Positions 51,916 through 61,800 of a stretch of DNA of 64,000 nucleotides are shown here, piece by piece; the first letter of the stretch is position 1; every line of letters starts with the position of its first letter. The notes beneath the pieces are model-generated. The model was not told the DNA's origin and ran no database searches. It was given only the letters and a program-made list of their open reading frames with translations. This DNA is from Paenibacillus sp. DMB5 (GTDB lineage Bacteria; Bacillota; Bacilli; Paenibacillales; Paenibacillaceae), in contig NZ_LRAC01000007.1 in NCBI RefSeq assembly GCF_001517085.1, forward strand, positions 1 through 64,000, read 5' to 3'. The position numbers and the translations under genes were made by a program.

Positions 51916-53066
51916 CTAGAGAATTTTGCGGAACAGGGCGATAACTTCTTCTTTGGTCGGAATGAACGGGTTACCAGGTGCGCAGGCATCCTTCATGCAT
52001 TCTCAGCCAGCAGATCAAGATCTACCTCGTCAACCCCAAGCTCAGACAGCTTGGCCGGGATACCGACTTCCTTGGACAGCTCCTTGATCGACTCAATAAC
52101 GAAGTCTGCACATTCTTTATCGGATTTGCCTTCCACCTGAAGACCGATTGCCTTCGCGATTGCCCGGAATTTCTCAGGCACATATTTGGCATTTTCTTCT
52201 TCCACATAAGGCAGCAGCATCGCATTACATACGCCGTGCGGCAGATCATACACTCCGCCAAGCTGATGCGCCATAGCATGCACATAACCGAGTCCGGCAT
52301 TATTGAACGCCAGTCCGCCCAGGAAAATCGCATATACCATCTGTTCGCGTGCTTCGATATCATGGCCGTTCTTCACAGTCTTAGCCAGGTTGCCGAAGAT
52401 CAGCTCAACAGCCGCCAGAGCCGTAGCATCCGTAACAGGATAAGCGCCCGGAGTTACCAGCGCTTCAATCGCATGGGTCAATGCATCCATACCGGTTGCT
52501 GCAGTCAGTGCAGCAGGCTTGTCGACCATCAGCTCAGGATCATTTACAGAAATGGTCGCAATGCTGTTCTTATCAACCATTACCATCTTAACCTTGCGTT
52601 CTTCATCCGTAATGACATAGTTGATGGTAACTTCGCTTGATGTTCCGGCAGTTGTATTAACCGCAACAATCGGCAGCGACTTGTTCTTGGATTTGTGTAC
52701 GCCCTCATACTCGGCGATATGTCCGCCATTGGTGGCAACGATACCGATTGCTTTGGCAGTATCCTGCGGTGATCCTCCGCCGATCGAAATCAGATAGTCA
52801 CAATCATGCGATTTGAGGAAATCCACGCCGTCGTGAACATTTTTACAGGTCGGATTCGGCTTAACTTCATCATATACCACGTACTCAATACCGGCTGCAT
52901 CCAGTACGGACAGCAATTTGCCGGCGATTCCGCTCTTCATAAGGAACTTGTCAGTAACAACCAGAGCCTTCTTCAGATTCAGCTCTTGAATGTAAGGAGC
53001 GATTTCCTGCAGACAGCCTTTGCCCATAATGTTAATAGAAGGAACATAATAAACGCGGGTACTCAT
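51916..53066 (-). pseudogene. fucO: Lactaldehyde reductase (1,2-propanediol oxidoreductase), C-terminal frameshift
   Basis: Iron-dependent group III alcohol dehydrogenase that reduces L-lactaldehyde to 1,2-propanediol. SIGGGSPQDTAKAIG, NTTAGTSSEVT, and the iron ligand region GYVHAMAHQLGGVYDLPHG are intact. The frame ends at a TGA (51993) after LLAENA. One base more near 51995-52000 gives MKDACAPGNPFIPTKEEV, running to a stop at 51916, a total of 383 residues, close to E. coli FucO (382). So 25 or so C-terminal residues are lost in this sequence. First gene of the operon. AGGAGG precedes the ATG. Confidence 0.88.
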
Positions 53067-53240
53067 TGATTGACCAGCCTCCTGATATTGTTGTATTGCA
53101 CAGTTGGTTATCTTCTTCTCTGTAAAGGTTATCCCGGCTGCGGCACCTCAGGCTGGTCTCTGTAGTAATCGCAGCGGACCTTATGCTCAGGCGCTTAATC
53201 TTATGAAGCATGCGCTTTCAAAGAGAAAATGAACACTCTT

Positions 53241-53304
53241 ATCGTAGCTCCAACATTCTGTGTTGTCAACAAATAAAATATTATTTATGTTGTTTTTATT
53301 TGTT
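53241..53304 (-). promoter_or_regulatory. Rhamnose operon promoter and overlapping inverted repeat
   Basis: On the minus strand TTGACA (53264-53269), 17-base spacer, TACGAT (53241-53246). An 11-bp perfect inverted repeat AACAAATAAAA (53268-53278) / TTTTATTTGTT (53294-53304) overlaps the -35, a likely regulator site. Confidence 0.65.
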
Positions 53305-53310
53305 TACTGT

Positions 53311-53386
53311 TTGCAAAACGCAGATTATAATGAATATTATAATAAATTTTGTGTGGTTTTCGTCTAATTTATTGCAAAACACAGAT
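53311..53386 (+). promoter_or_regulatory. Direct repeats upstream of the DeoR gene
   Basis: TTGCAAAACGCAGAT (53311-53325) and TTGCAAAACACAGAT (53372-53386), differing at one base and spaced 61 bases. DeoR-family proteins often bind repeated sites; these are candidates for the regulator at 53452. Confidence 0.55.
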
Positions 53387-53451
53387 ATTCAGGTCTATAT
53401 TTATAGATAACGATTGGGATTCAGAGTATAGCTCCAGAAAGGTGATTACAA

Positions 53452-54207
53452 ATGCTGGCTGCCGAAAGACGCAACAGAATCATAGATCTTGTCCATCAGG
53501 ATAAAAGAGTACTGGTCTCCGACCTGAGCCGCATGTTCGAAGTAACGGAAGAAACGATCCGCAGGGATCTGGAGAAGCTGGAGAAGGACGGGATTGTCAG
53601 CCGGACTTATGGCGGGGCTATGCTGAACAGGCATACGAACGAGGACCTTCCTTTTGTAACCCGCAATGCGCTCAATACCGACATCAAACGCAACATCGCG
53701 CTCAAGGCGCTTGATCTGATTAATGACGGGGATACCCTGATGGTAGACCCCAGCTCAACCTCGTTTGAATTCCTTAAACTGCTGGGCAACAAAAATAACC
53801 TGACACTCATCACGAACTCGATCAATATTTTGCAGGAGTTCTCCAATTCCGGCATGAACATCATTTCCACCGGCGGATCTCTCCGCCACCGTTCCCTCTC
53901 GCTGGTTGGTCCGGTCGCCCATGATACGATTCAGCGCTACAATGTGGACACCGCCGTAATCAGCTGCAAGGGGATCGATATGGACCGGGGAATTACCGAT
54001 TCCAACGAACCGGAATGCGAGCTTAAGAAGTACATGCTGCGCCAGGCGGAGAAGGTTGTGCTGCTGGCGGATCATACCAAGTTTGACAAGACCGCTTTTA
54101 CGAAGCTGGTGGAGCTGAACCGGATCGATGTGCTGATCACTGACCGCAAGCCGTCTGAAGCATGGCTCAAGCGCCTGGCCAAGGAGAATATTGAGGTTCT
54201 CTGCTAG
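53452..54207 (+). CDS. rhaR: DeoR-family regulator, probable RhaR of the rhamnose operon
   Basis: A 251-residue repressor with the N-terminal DeoR helix-turn-helix (ERRNRIIDLVHQDKRVLVSDL and VTEETIRRDLEKLEKDG) and the sugar-phosphate-binding domain (DGDTLMVDPSSTSFEFLKLL, then ADHTKFDKTAFTKL). Divergent from fucO-rhaBAD, like the yulB-rha arrangement in B. subtilis, so I infer it controls that operon; the effector would be a rhamnose-pathway phosphate. AGAAAGGTGA precedes the ATG. Confidence 0.85.
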   Translation: MLAAERRNRIIDLVHQDKRVLVSDLSRMFEVTEETIRRDLEKLEKDGIVSRTYGGAMLNRHTNEDLPFVTRNALNTDIKRNIALKALDLINDGDTLMVDPSSTSFEFLKLLGNKNNLTLITNSINILQEFSNSGMNIISTGGSLRHRSLSLVGPVAHDTIQRYNVDTAVISCKGIDMDRGITDSNEPECELKKYMLRQAEKVVLLADHTKFDKTAFTKLVELNRIDVLITDRKPSEAWLKRLAKENIEVLC

Positions 54208-54244
54208 TGCGGATGATTGTGTTTCTTCTATAATATGTGTATCC

Positions 54245-54284
54245 AAAAAAAGGACATCTCCCTCTTCCCGGGAAATGTCCTTTT
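54245..54284. terminator. Bidirectional terminator after the DeoR gene
   Basis: AAAAGGACAT pairs with ATGTCCTTTT around a GC-rich loop, with T runs on both strands. It separates two convergent genes. Confidence 0.85.
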
Positions 54285-54307
54285 AAGTGCAGCTGACAGA
54301 GCTGCTA

Positions 54308-55588
54308 TTAAGCTTTGGACAGCATAATATTGAGTATCGTCTCATCCGTCGCGGCAAGCCCTTCCTGGACGAGCCGCTCCATGTTGCGGATGGTATCTTC
54401 TACCTTTTCAAAAATGACTCCGTCATTGTCTGTCGCTGAGATATTATTCATCGCCAGCGTCGCTGCCTGGATTGCGGCATTGGTGGCAGTGGAGATTTTG
54501 AGCGCACAGGTGGATTTGGCCCCGTCACAGATCATGCCGGACAAGGAAGCAATGGTATTCTGGATGCCATGTTTGATCTGATCCAGGCTGCCGCCCATCA
54601 GGTAGATAATCCCGCTGTTCGCCCCTACTCCTCCGGCAATTCCTGAGCCGCACAGTGGTGAGAGACGGCCGATGTAATGCTTGACGTGAACAGTGACCAG
54701 ATTGCTGAGGGCAATAGCCCGGGCCAGCATGTCATCACTTTTACCCATAAGTTCGGCCAGCTTTATGACAGGCAGCGTAGCTGCGATTCCCTGGTTACCG
54801 CTGCCCGCCGTCGTCATAACTGGCATCGCACTACCGTCCATCCGCGCATCGGAAGCAGCAGCCGTCGCCGCAATCACGGAATTGGCAACATCATTGCCGA
54901 ACAGGTTGACTGCTGAGCGCTGGCTCATTTTTTTGCCGACCTGAAGTCCGTAATCCCCCCGCAGGCCTTCATCTGAAATAGCCTTGTTCATTCTTGCGCC
55001 TTCCAGCAGAAATTCCAGATCAGTGAAAGCTGTAGTGCAGACAAACTCATAAATCCCTTCGAGTGAAACGGCATAGGCTTCAGGACTTAACTGCTCGTCC
55101 TCTCCGCAATCCCCCTTATCCTTCTGGATATCAATAGGGATACCATCCTTTTCCAGCAGAACGATATTAGTGTGCTCCTTCGCAACCACCGATGTTGCCC
55201 GGTGATTGGCACTCTGTACCCTCGCTTCTATATACAGCTTCTCCGGGGTGTCCTTCAGTTCCACCGTCAGCAGCTTTCGTTCTATAATTGCATTCGCCTG
55301 GCTCAGCTCATCGGCTGTCAGCCCCGAGAGAATTTCCAGCTTCCTGTGGGAGCGATGAATTACTGCACCAAGCGCAGCAGCAATCGGGAGTCCGGTCTGT
55401 CCGGTTCCGGGTATGCCCACACCCATCGCATTTTTGATAATATTGCCGCTGAGGAACAGCTGAATGCCTGTAATCTCCTCCTCAAGCAGCTCTGCCGCCA
55501 AAGAGACCGCATAGGCTACCGCAATCGGCTCTGTACAGCCTTCCGCCGGAACGATTTCCTTCTTCAATACTTCGAGTAAGTTAACCAT
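54308..55588 (-). CDS. L-cysteine desulfidase family protein (UPF0597, CyuA/YhaM-like)
   Basis: A 426-residue enzyme of the family that breaks down L-cysteine to pyruvate, ammonia and sulfide using an iron-sulfur cluster. Motifs: EGCTEPIAVAYA (about 16-27), PGTGQTGLPIAAALG, TTAGSGNQGIAATLP, PLCGSGIAGG and GMICDGAKSTCALK, with cysteines suited to a [4Fe-4S] cluster. Related serine dehydratases share the last block. Substrate (cysteine or serine) is not certain. Monocistronic. Confidence 0.85.
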   Translation of the reverse strand: MVNLLEVLKKEIVPAEGCTEPIAVAYAVSLAAELLEEEITGIQLFLSGNIIKNAMGVGIPGTGQTGLPIAAALGAVIHRSHRKLEILSGLTADELSQANAIIERKLLTVELKDTPEKLYIEARVQSANHRATSVVAKEHTNIVLLEKDGIPIDIQKDKGDCGEDEQLSPEAYAVSLEGIYEFVCTTAFTDLEFLLEGARMNKAISDEGLRGDYGLQVGKKMSQRSAVNLFGNDVANSVIAATAAASDARMDGSAMPVMTTAGSGNQGIAATLPVIKLAELMGKSDDMLARAIALSNLVTVHVKHYIGRLSPLCGSGIAGGVGANSGIIYLMGGSLDQIKHGIQNTIASLSGMICDGAKSTCALKISTATNAAIQAATLAMNNISATDNDGVIFEKVEDTIRNMERLVQEGLAATDETILNIMLSKA

Positions 55589-55697
55589 ATATGATCCCTC
55601 CTTTTTCTCTATCTGAGCTATCTCTATATACTACATCAGACTTGAGGCTGAGGGAACCGTATATTCAGAGGGTTGGTGTAATCTCATTGCTGAATCA

Positions 55698-55753
55698 CCA
55701 AAAAGCGCCAAATCCCAATTCCCGCTTCGGGGACTTTGAGACTTGACGCTTTC
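55698..55753 (-). terminator. Terminator after gnd
   Basis: AAAGCGCCAA pairs with TTGACGCTTT (one mismatch), inner CCCG/CGGG hairpin, then T5 on the minus strand. Confidence 0.75.
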
Positions 55754-55780
55754 CAACATATATAGTCGTGTGCCGGATGA

Positions 55781-56674
55781 TCAGTTTTTTTCCACGGCAT
55801 GGCCGCCGAATTCATTACGCAGCGCAGCAACTACCTTGCCGGTAAAAGTGTCCGTCTCCAGTGACCGGTAGCGCATCAGCAGTGACATCGCAATGACCGG
55901 AGTGGCCGCCTGCAGGTCAAACGCTGTCTCCAGCGTCCATCTTCCTTCGCCGGAGGAATGCATAACGCCCTTGATATCATCCAGCTTGGCATCCTTCGAG
56001 AATGCGCGTTCTATCAGCTCCATCAGCCAGGAACGGATGACCGATCCGTTGTTCCAAACGCGGGCTACCTGCTCGAAGTCGAAGTCGTATCCGCTTTTTT
56101 CCAGAACCTCAAAGCCTTCGCCGATGGCCGCCATCATGCCGTATTCAATCCCGTTATGCACCATCTTGAGGAAATGGCCGCTGCCGGATTTGCCGGCATA
56201 CAGATAACCGTTCTCCACAGAGGTATCACGGAACAGCGGCTCAGCCACAGTCCAGGCCTCTTCATCCCCGCCGATCATATAGCAGGCGCCGTTGCGGGCT
56301 CCTTCCATACCGCCAGAGGTTCCGGCATCCAGATAGTAGATCCCCGACTGTGCCAGCTCATCGTGGCGGCGGATTGATTCCTTATAATGCGAGTTGCCTG
56401 CTTCAATAATAATGTCGCCCTTGGACAAGAGCGGAGTCAGCTCGGCGATGACGGAATCAACAAACTGATGCGGCACCATAACCCAGGCAATCCGCGGTGC
56501 ATCCAATTGGCTTACGAGCTCAGCCAGGCTCGCTGTTCCAGTTGACCCTTTTGTGCCAAGCTCGGCTACCGCATCAGCATTTACATCGTATGCCACAACC
56601 TCATGCCCATGCTCCAGCAGGTTCTGGCCGAGATTGAAGCCCATTTTACCCAGTCCGATTAATCCGACTTTCAT
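55781..56674 (-). CDS. gnd: 6-phosphogluconate dehydrogenase, decarboxylating (YqeC/GndA type)
   Basis: NAD(P)-dependent decarboxylation of 6-phosphogluconate to ribulose 5-phosphate. The short form (297 residues): GLIGLGKMGFNLGQNLLEHG (Rossmann), IIEAGNSHYKESIRRH, DAGTSGGMEGARNG, and HFLKMVHNGIEYGMMAAIGEG with catalytic Lys. GGAGGG precedes the ATG. It lies 62 bases downstream of zwf, so the two steps that bracket gluconolactone are cotranscribed. Confidence 0.93.
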   Translation of the reverse strand: MKVGLIGLGKMGFNLGQNLLEHGHEVVAYDVNADAVAELGTKGSTGTASLAELVSQLDAPRIAWVMVPHQFVDSVIAELTPLLSKGDIIIEAGNSHYKESIRRHDELAQSGIYYLDAGTSGGMEGARNGACYMIGGDEEAWTVAEPLFRDTSVENGYLYAGKSGSGHFLKMVHNGIEYGMMAAIGEGFEVLEKSGYDFDFEQVARVWNNGSVIRSWLMELIERAFSKDAKLDDIKGVMHSSGEGRWTLETAFDLQAATPVIAMSLLMRYRSLETDTFTGKVVAALRNEFGGHAVEKN

Positions 56675-56736
56675 TAGATATCCCTCCGGTTATTTTCTCA
56701 TTTTCTCAGTTTTTTATTATGTCAGTTTAAGCTGGC

Positions 56737-58269
56737 TTACGCCCCTGCCCGGATCGCCTGTTCATCCGTTCTGCGGGATGCTTCAACGTCTTCCTCCGGC
56801 TCATCCAGCCACCAGTGATCTTCGCCAAGCAGCTCATCCGCTGCATCCGGACCGTTAGAACCGGCAGCATAGGTATGGAGCGGAAGCACACCTTCCTCCA
56901 CGGCCTCAAGAATGGGCTGCACCCACTGCCAGCTCAGCTCCACCTCTTCCCAATGTGCGAAGAAAGTAGCGTCTCCGAGAAGCGCATCATAGATCAGGTT
57001 CTCATAGGCTTCCGGCAGATCGGGATTGGCTGAATCATGCCGGATGCTTACCGGCTCAAGCGCCCCGTGCTGGCGCGGATTTTTGGTGTTCAGCTGCAGC
57101 GAAATCCCTTCACCAGGCCCGATTTCAATCACCAGCAGATTAGGATCAAGCGGAAGCTTGCCTCTGTTAACGTTATGAGAGTCATTAAACGGTTCCTTGA
57201 ACTCAATAACAATTCTGGTTGATTTCTCCTTCAACCGTTTGCCGGTGCGGATGTAAAAAGGCACCTCGCTCCACATCGGATCATCGATCCATAGCCGTGC
57301 GGCGATATATGTTTCATTCTGTGAACTTGCATCAATGCCTGGTTCATTAAGGTAGGCTGGCACCGCTTTGCCTTTAATATGGCCGGCGCCGTATTGTCCG
57401 CGCACAACATGCTGCGTGACCTCTTCCTTCAGCAGCGGCCGCACGGAACGGATGACATGGCGCTTTTTGCTGCGGACGTCCTCAGGACTGCTGTCTTTAG
57501 GAAGCTGCATGGCCATCATCATCAGCAGCTGCAGCATATGGTTCTGGAACATGTCGCGCAGCGCGCCTGATTTGTCATAATAGCCTGCCCGTTCTTCCAC
57601 ACCAACAGTCTCGGCAGCCGTAATCTGAACGTTAGCGATGTAACGGTTCTGCCAGAGCGCCCGGAGCACCGGGTTAGAGTACTTGAGCACTTCCAGGTTC
57701 TGCACCATCGGCTTGCCGAGGAAATGGTCGATCCGGAAAATCTCCTCTTCCCGGAAAGCCGCAGTCAGGCTCTCATTAAGCTCCCGCGCGGACTGCAGAT
57801 CCCGGCCGAACGGCTTCTCAATAATCAGGCGTTTCCAGCCAGCAGTGTCTCCCAGACCGCTCTCATGAATATTTGCGGCAATCGGACCGAAAAATTCAGG
57901 GCCGACCGACAAATAGAACATCCGGTTACCCGGAATGCCGAGCTCCGCTTCCCGCCGCTGCACGTGGGCCAGCAGCTTCGTATAATCCTCCGGACGTCCA
58001 ACGTCCAGCACGCTATATTCAAAAGCCAGCAGGAAACGCTGCAGCCCCGCTGATTCTAAGACAGGACGGCGGGAAAAGGTACGCAGTGAATCAAGCACCT
58101 GCGCCTGGAACGTTTCGTTGCTGAGCTCTCTTCTTCCCAGACCAATCACGGAGAGAGGACCGGAAAGCTTGCCATCGGCAAACAAGTTATAGAGAGCCGG
58201 ATAGATTTTGCGTTTCGCCAGATCCCCGGTAGCGCCAAACAGCACAAAGGTAGATGATTCCACTTTCAT
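56737..58269 (-). CDS. zwf: Glucose-6-phosphate 1-dehydrogenase
   Basis: First enzyme of the oxidative pentose phosphate path. The 510-residue protein has the coenzyme motif FGATGDLAKRKIYPALYNL, RLIIEKPFGRDL, the catalytic RIDHFLGKPMVQNL, and IRTGKRLKEKST. GGAGG precedes the ATG. It heads the zwf-gnd unit and is divergent from the hxlR gene. Confidence 0.96.
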   Translation of the reverse strand: MKVESSTFVLFGATGDLAKRKIYPALYNLFADGKLSGPLSVIGLGRRELSNETFQAQVLDSLRTFSRRPVLESAGLQRFLLAFEYSVLDVGRPEDYTKLLAHVQRREAELGIPGNRMFYLSVGPEFFGPIAANIHESGLGDTAGWKRLIIEKPFGRDLQSARELNESLTAAFREEEIFRIDHFLGKPMVQNLEVLKYSNPVLRALWQNRYIANVQITAAETVGVEERAGYYDKSGALRDMFQNHMLQLLMMMAMQLPKDSSPEDVRSKKRHVIRSVRPLLKEEVTQHVVRGQYGAGHIKGKAVPAYLNEPGIDASSQNETYIAARLWIDDPMWSEVPFYIRTGKRLKEKSTRIVIEFKEPFNDSHNVNRGKLPLDPNLLVIEIGPGEGISLQLNTKNPRQHGALEPVSIRHDSANPDLPEAYENLIYDALLGDATFFAHWEEVELSWQWVQPILEAVEEGVLPLHTYAAGSNGPDAADELLGEDHWWLDEPEEDVEASRRTDEQAIRAGA

Positions 58270-58461
58270 TCCTCCCGTTATTATATATTGTTTATAAGGT
58301 TACTATTAATTACTCACAAACTTAACAAAACTCATCATACGCCTGCAAAAACCATTCGTCAACCTCATTTCGACATTTACGAAAAGTACTTATTTTCACG
58401 AAGTTTTCGCTATGGTATAGTTAGTGGGATATTAATAATAACTGCTAAGGACGGATGTGCG

Positions 58462-58775
58462 ATGGATCAGGAAATCAGGCCGTTACTTGCCAAAGTGGAG
58501 CATGCTTATCATATCGTCGGGAAAAAATGGGTGAATTTCATCATTCATGTACTGATGGAAGGCCCCAAACGGTTCAGCGAACTGCACACCCTCATTCCGG
58601 ATCTGAGCAAACGTATATTGAACGAGCGGCTGAAGGAGCTGGAGGGCTGCGGGCTGCTTACCCGTACCGTGATCCCGACCGGCCGGTCCGGACGGAATAT
58701 TCGCTGACAGTCAAGGGGCAGGAGCTTGGGGCAGCACTCAGCCATGTTGAGAAGTGGGCGGTTAAATGGCTTTGA
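58462..58775 (+). pseudogene. HxlR-family regulator, single frameshift
   Basis: Winged-helix regulator. From ATG 58462 the first ~74 residues are typical (VEHAYHIVGKKWVNFIIHVL, RFSELHTLIPDLSKRILNERLKELE, GLLTRTVIP), then the frame breaks near 58676-58679. The other frame continues DRPVRTEYSLTVKGQELGAAL to a stop at 58775. Adding one G restores a normal ~105-residue protein. Divergent from zwf. HxlR proteins often respond to quinones or electrophiles; this one could be the regulator of the azoR and ene-reductase operators, an inference only. Confidence 0.78.
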
Positions 58776-58810
58776 GGCCCCTGCTGCACGGGATCAGCTT
58801 TATGTATAGA

Positions 58811-58850
58811 CAAAAAAGGAGCAGGACATCGCGTCCTGCTCCTTCTCTTT
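58811..58850. terminator. Bidirectional terminator
   Basis: AAGGAGCAGGAC (58816-58827) pairs with GTCCTGCTCCTT (58833-58844) around ATCGC, with A6 on the left. It serves the convergent hxlR and surface arabinanase genes. Confidence 0.9.
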
Positions 58851-58876
58851 ATTTCCTTCCAAATGGGCCGGGCCGT

Positions 58877-61800
58877 TTAAAGACCAGCCGATTGGTAATC
58901 AGCCAGCACCGCTTCGGGTGCAAGCACATTGTTATACAGCTTCAGCTCGTCGATCAGCCCCTTGAATGGAACATCCCAATAGTTGACCCCAAGCGTGAAG
59001 ACCCCGTTTTTGTTCGTAAAAATATCCGGAAATCCGCTGCCCGAGAACTTTTCCTCTCCGTTAATGTACAGCTTGACCGTCCCGTTATTAACCGTGAAAG
59101 TGACATGCGTCCAGGTTCCGGCAGGTATAATATAGCCTGCTGTTGCCTCATAGACAGCGTTTGACCAAAGGATGGTTGCATCCGAAGGGCCCTTCGGCAC
59201 AAGACTGATCCAGCTGCTGTTAGAGCTTGCCCCAAAAAAGGCGGTCGTGTAAGTCGTTAGCTGATCCGGCTTCAGCCACATTGAGACTGAATAATTGTTG
59301 CTGTTAATCAGTCCGTCCGGCAGCCGAATACCGGAAGCTCCGTCAAATAATGCCGCCTGGCCCGTTACACCGTCACCGTAAGTAATACTGCCTACAGTAG
59401 CGCTGCCGACCAGCTGACCTGTTACTCTGCCTTCACCCGAGAGCTCAAGCGAATCCTTCAAATTGCCGTCAAAAGAGTACACCGCGACCCGGCCGTCCGA
59501 AACCTTCACAGATAAGCTTGCGGTTACATTGCTTCCGTCGGTGGAGGCAGCGGTAATGATAGCATCGCCTACATGCTTTGCCGTTACAACCCCGGATGCA
59601 CTATCAACCTCAGCAATAGCAGGTGCACTTGAGGTCCAGACCAACGCCCGGTTGCCGGCATTAGCTGGCAGGACAGAAACTGCTGGAATAAAGGTATTTC
59701 CGACAGCGATGCTTGCAGCAGCATCAGCAAAAGCAATCGCGCTCACCTTCACATTGGCATCCGGTTCACCGTTCACCAGCCAGCCGACGGCTTCAGGCGT
59801 CAGCGCTTTTTCATAGACACGGAACTTGTCAATCAGCCCCTTGTACGGGATATCCCAATAGTTGACGCCGAGTGCAAAGACGCTGTCTTCACTGTCAAAC
59901 AGGTCGGTATAGTTTGTCCCTGTATATTTCAGCACTCCGTTCAGGTACAGCTTAACCGTTCCGGCATCGTAGGTGAACGCTATATGCGACCATTTGCCGG
60001 CCCCGATCTGCAGGCCGGCATCGGCATCCAGCCAGGTTTCACTGCCGAACCATACCCGGGTCGTTGCCCCGCCGTTGCCGTAAGGCAGCAGACTCATCCA
60101 GTTATTGGTGCCCTTGGCTCCAAAAAAGGCCGATGTGAAGGCTGTCAGCTCCTGCGGGTTCAGCCACAGGCTGAACGTATAGGCGCTGCCGTTAATCAGA
60201 CCGTCCGGCAGCCGAACACCGGAGCTGCCTGTAAGCTTAAGCGCCTGCCCGTCCTCGCCGGCCGCATACTCCACTGCTCCATCAGCTGTGTTCAGCAGCT
60301 TGCCGGTTGCGCTGCCGTCAGCCTGCCGCCCGGCGCTCTCCGCCAGGCTGTCTTCAAAGTCATACGCTGCAACCAGTCCGTCTTCCAGCAGCGTGCCGCC
60401 AAGCTGAATGACAACGACAGTGAACGTCTTCGTGACCGAAGCATTGCCAAGCTTAATGGCAGCTGTCAGCTGAACCTCGGCATTGCCGCTTCCCGCCTGC
60501 GGCCGGGTAACCTTGCCGTCTGCGGCAACAACCGCCGGGCTGGAGGATGTCCAGTTAATGACAGCTCCGTGCACGCCGGATACCGGAAGGGTCAGGTCTT
60601 TATAGACCTTACTGGTGTCCCCAAGCGTCAGGCCGCCGGCAATATTAGCAACCAGCTGATCATCGCTGAGCAGCTTGATGGCACTGCCCCAGACGGCAAC
60701 GCCCTGGTCTGACATCGCCGTAAAGACCATGACCTGTTCATTCCGGGTGGAATCCCATTGCTTCACGAATACACCCTTGTACAGGTGCTGTACTGTACTG
60801 CCGTTCTCTGTTTCGTCGATCAGCAGGCGGGCGTAATAATCGCCCGCCAGTTCCCAGCTGCCGCTAACCGCTCCGCCCAGAGTGCCGTCTGCCAGCAGTT
60901 CGACATCGACGGTCGGCTTGATTTTGGCCGAGGTATCCTTGCCGTGGTTGACAAACTGATAGGCACCTACGACATCTGCCCGCTGAACCTTGGCAAGCGT
61001 CTCACCGGAATAACGGTGCGGAGCCACAACCGGCCAGGCGTCCTCGTTCATGAACATCTGGTGCACCCGCACCTCGTGGGTTTCCCCGCGCATAGGAAAT
61101 CTGGTATGGAAGAAATTGAACAGCTTGCCCTGCTCCTCATCATAATAAACCGAGTTATGCCCGGAGGAGACATAGCCGTATACCGGGAAATCCGCCTCCC
61201 CGTTCAGATTGCTGAACAGGAAATTACCGATCAGCTTGTTGCCGATGTTCGAGTGATCCCCGTCCGTCGCCAGCACTGCATTCTGCCCTGCCGCATCCTT
61301 GTAAGGACCGTCCGGATTCACGGAGCGGAATAGCCGCATATTGTAGCCGCCATCAGCAGCCAGCCCGCCATAGGTTACATACAGGTAGTAATAGCCGGCT
61401 GCCTGGTCATAGACAATATAAGGACCTTCTCCGGATTTGTAATTACCGCCGGAAATTTTGGTGCCAAAGTAACGGTCAATCAGTCTGCCGTCTGCGGTAG
61501 TCCCGTCTTTGCCGGGATATACCGGTTGTCCGGTCGCCGGGTCAACCTCCAGCAGGAAGATTCCGCCTGACCAGGAGCCGTAGGTCATCCACAGCTTCCC
61601 GTCCTTGTCATAGAACAGAGTCGGATCAATGGCATTGGTATATTGCTTGTTGTTATATGTGCCGTTTGCATTGAACCAGGCCGGATTCATGCCTTCCAGC
61701 GTTCCTTTGCCGATCAGTGTCTGAATGTTAGTATTGGTCCACTTTTTGTTGACCTTGCTGCTCACATCATACTGCTCATCCAGTGTAAAGCCGGAGTAGA

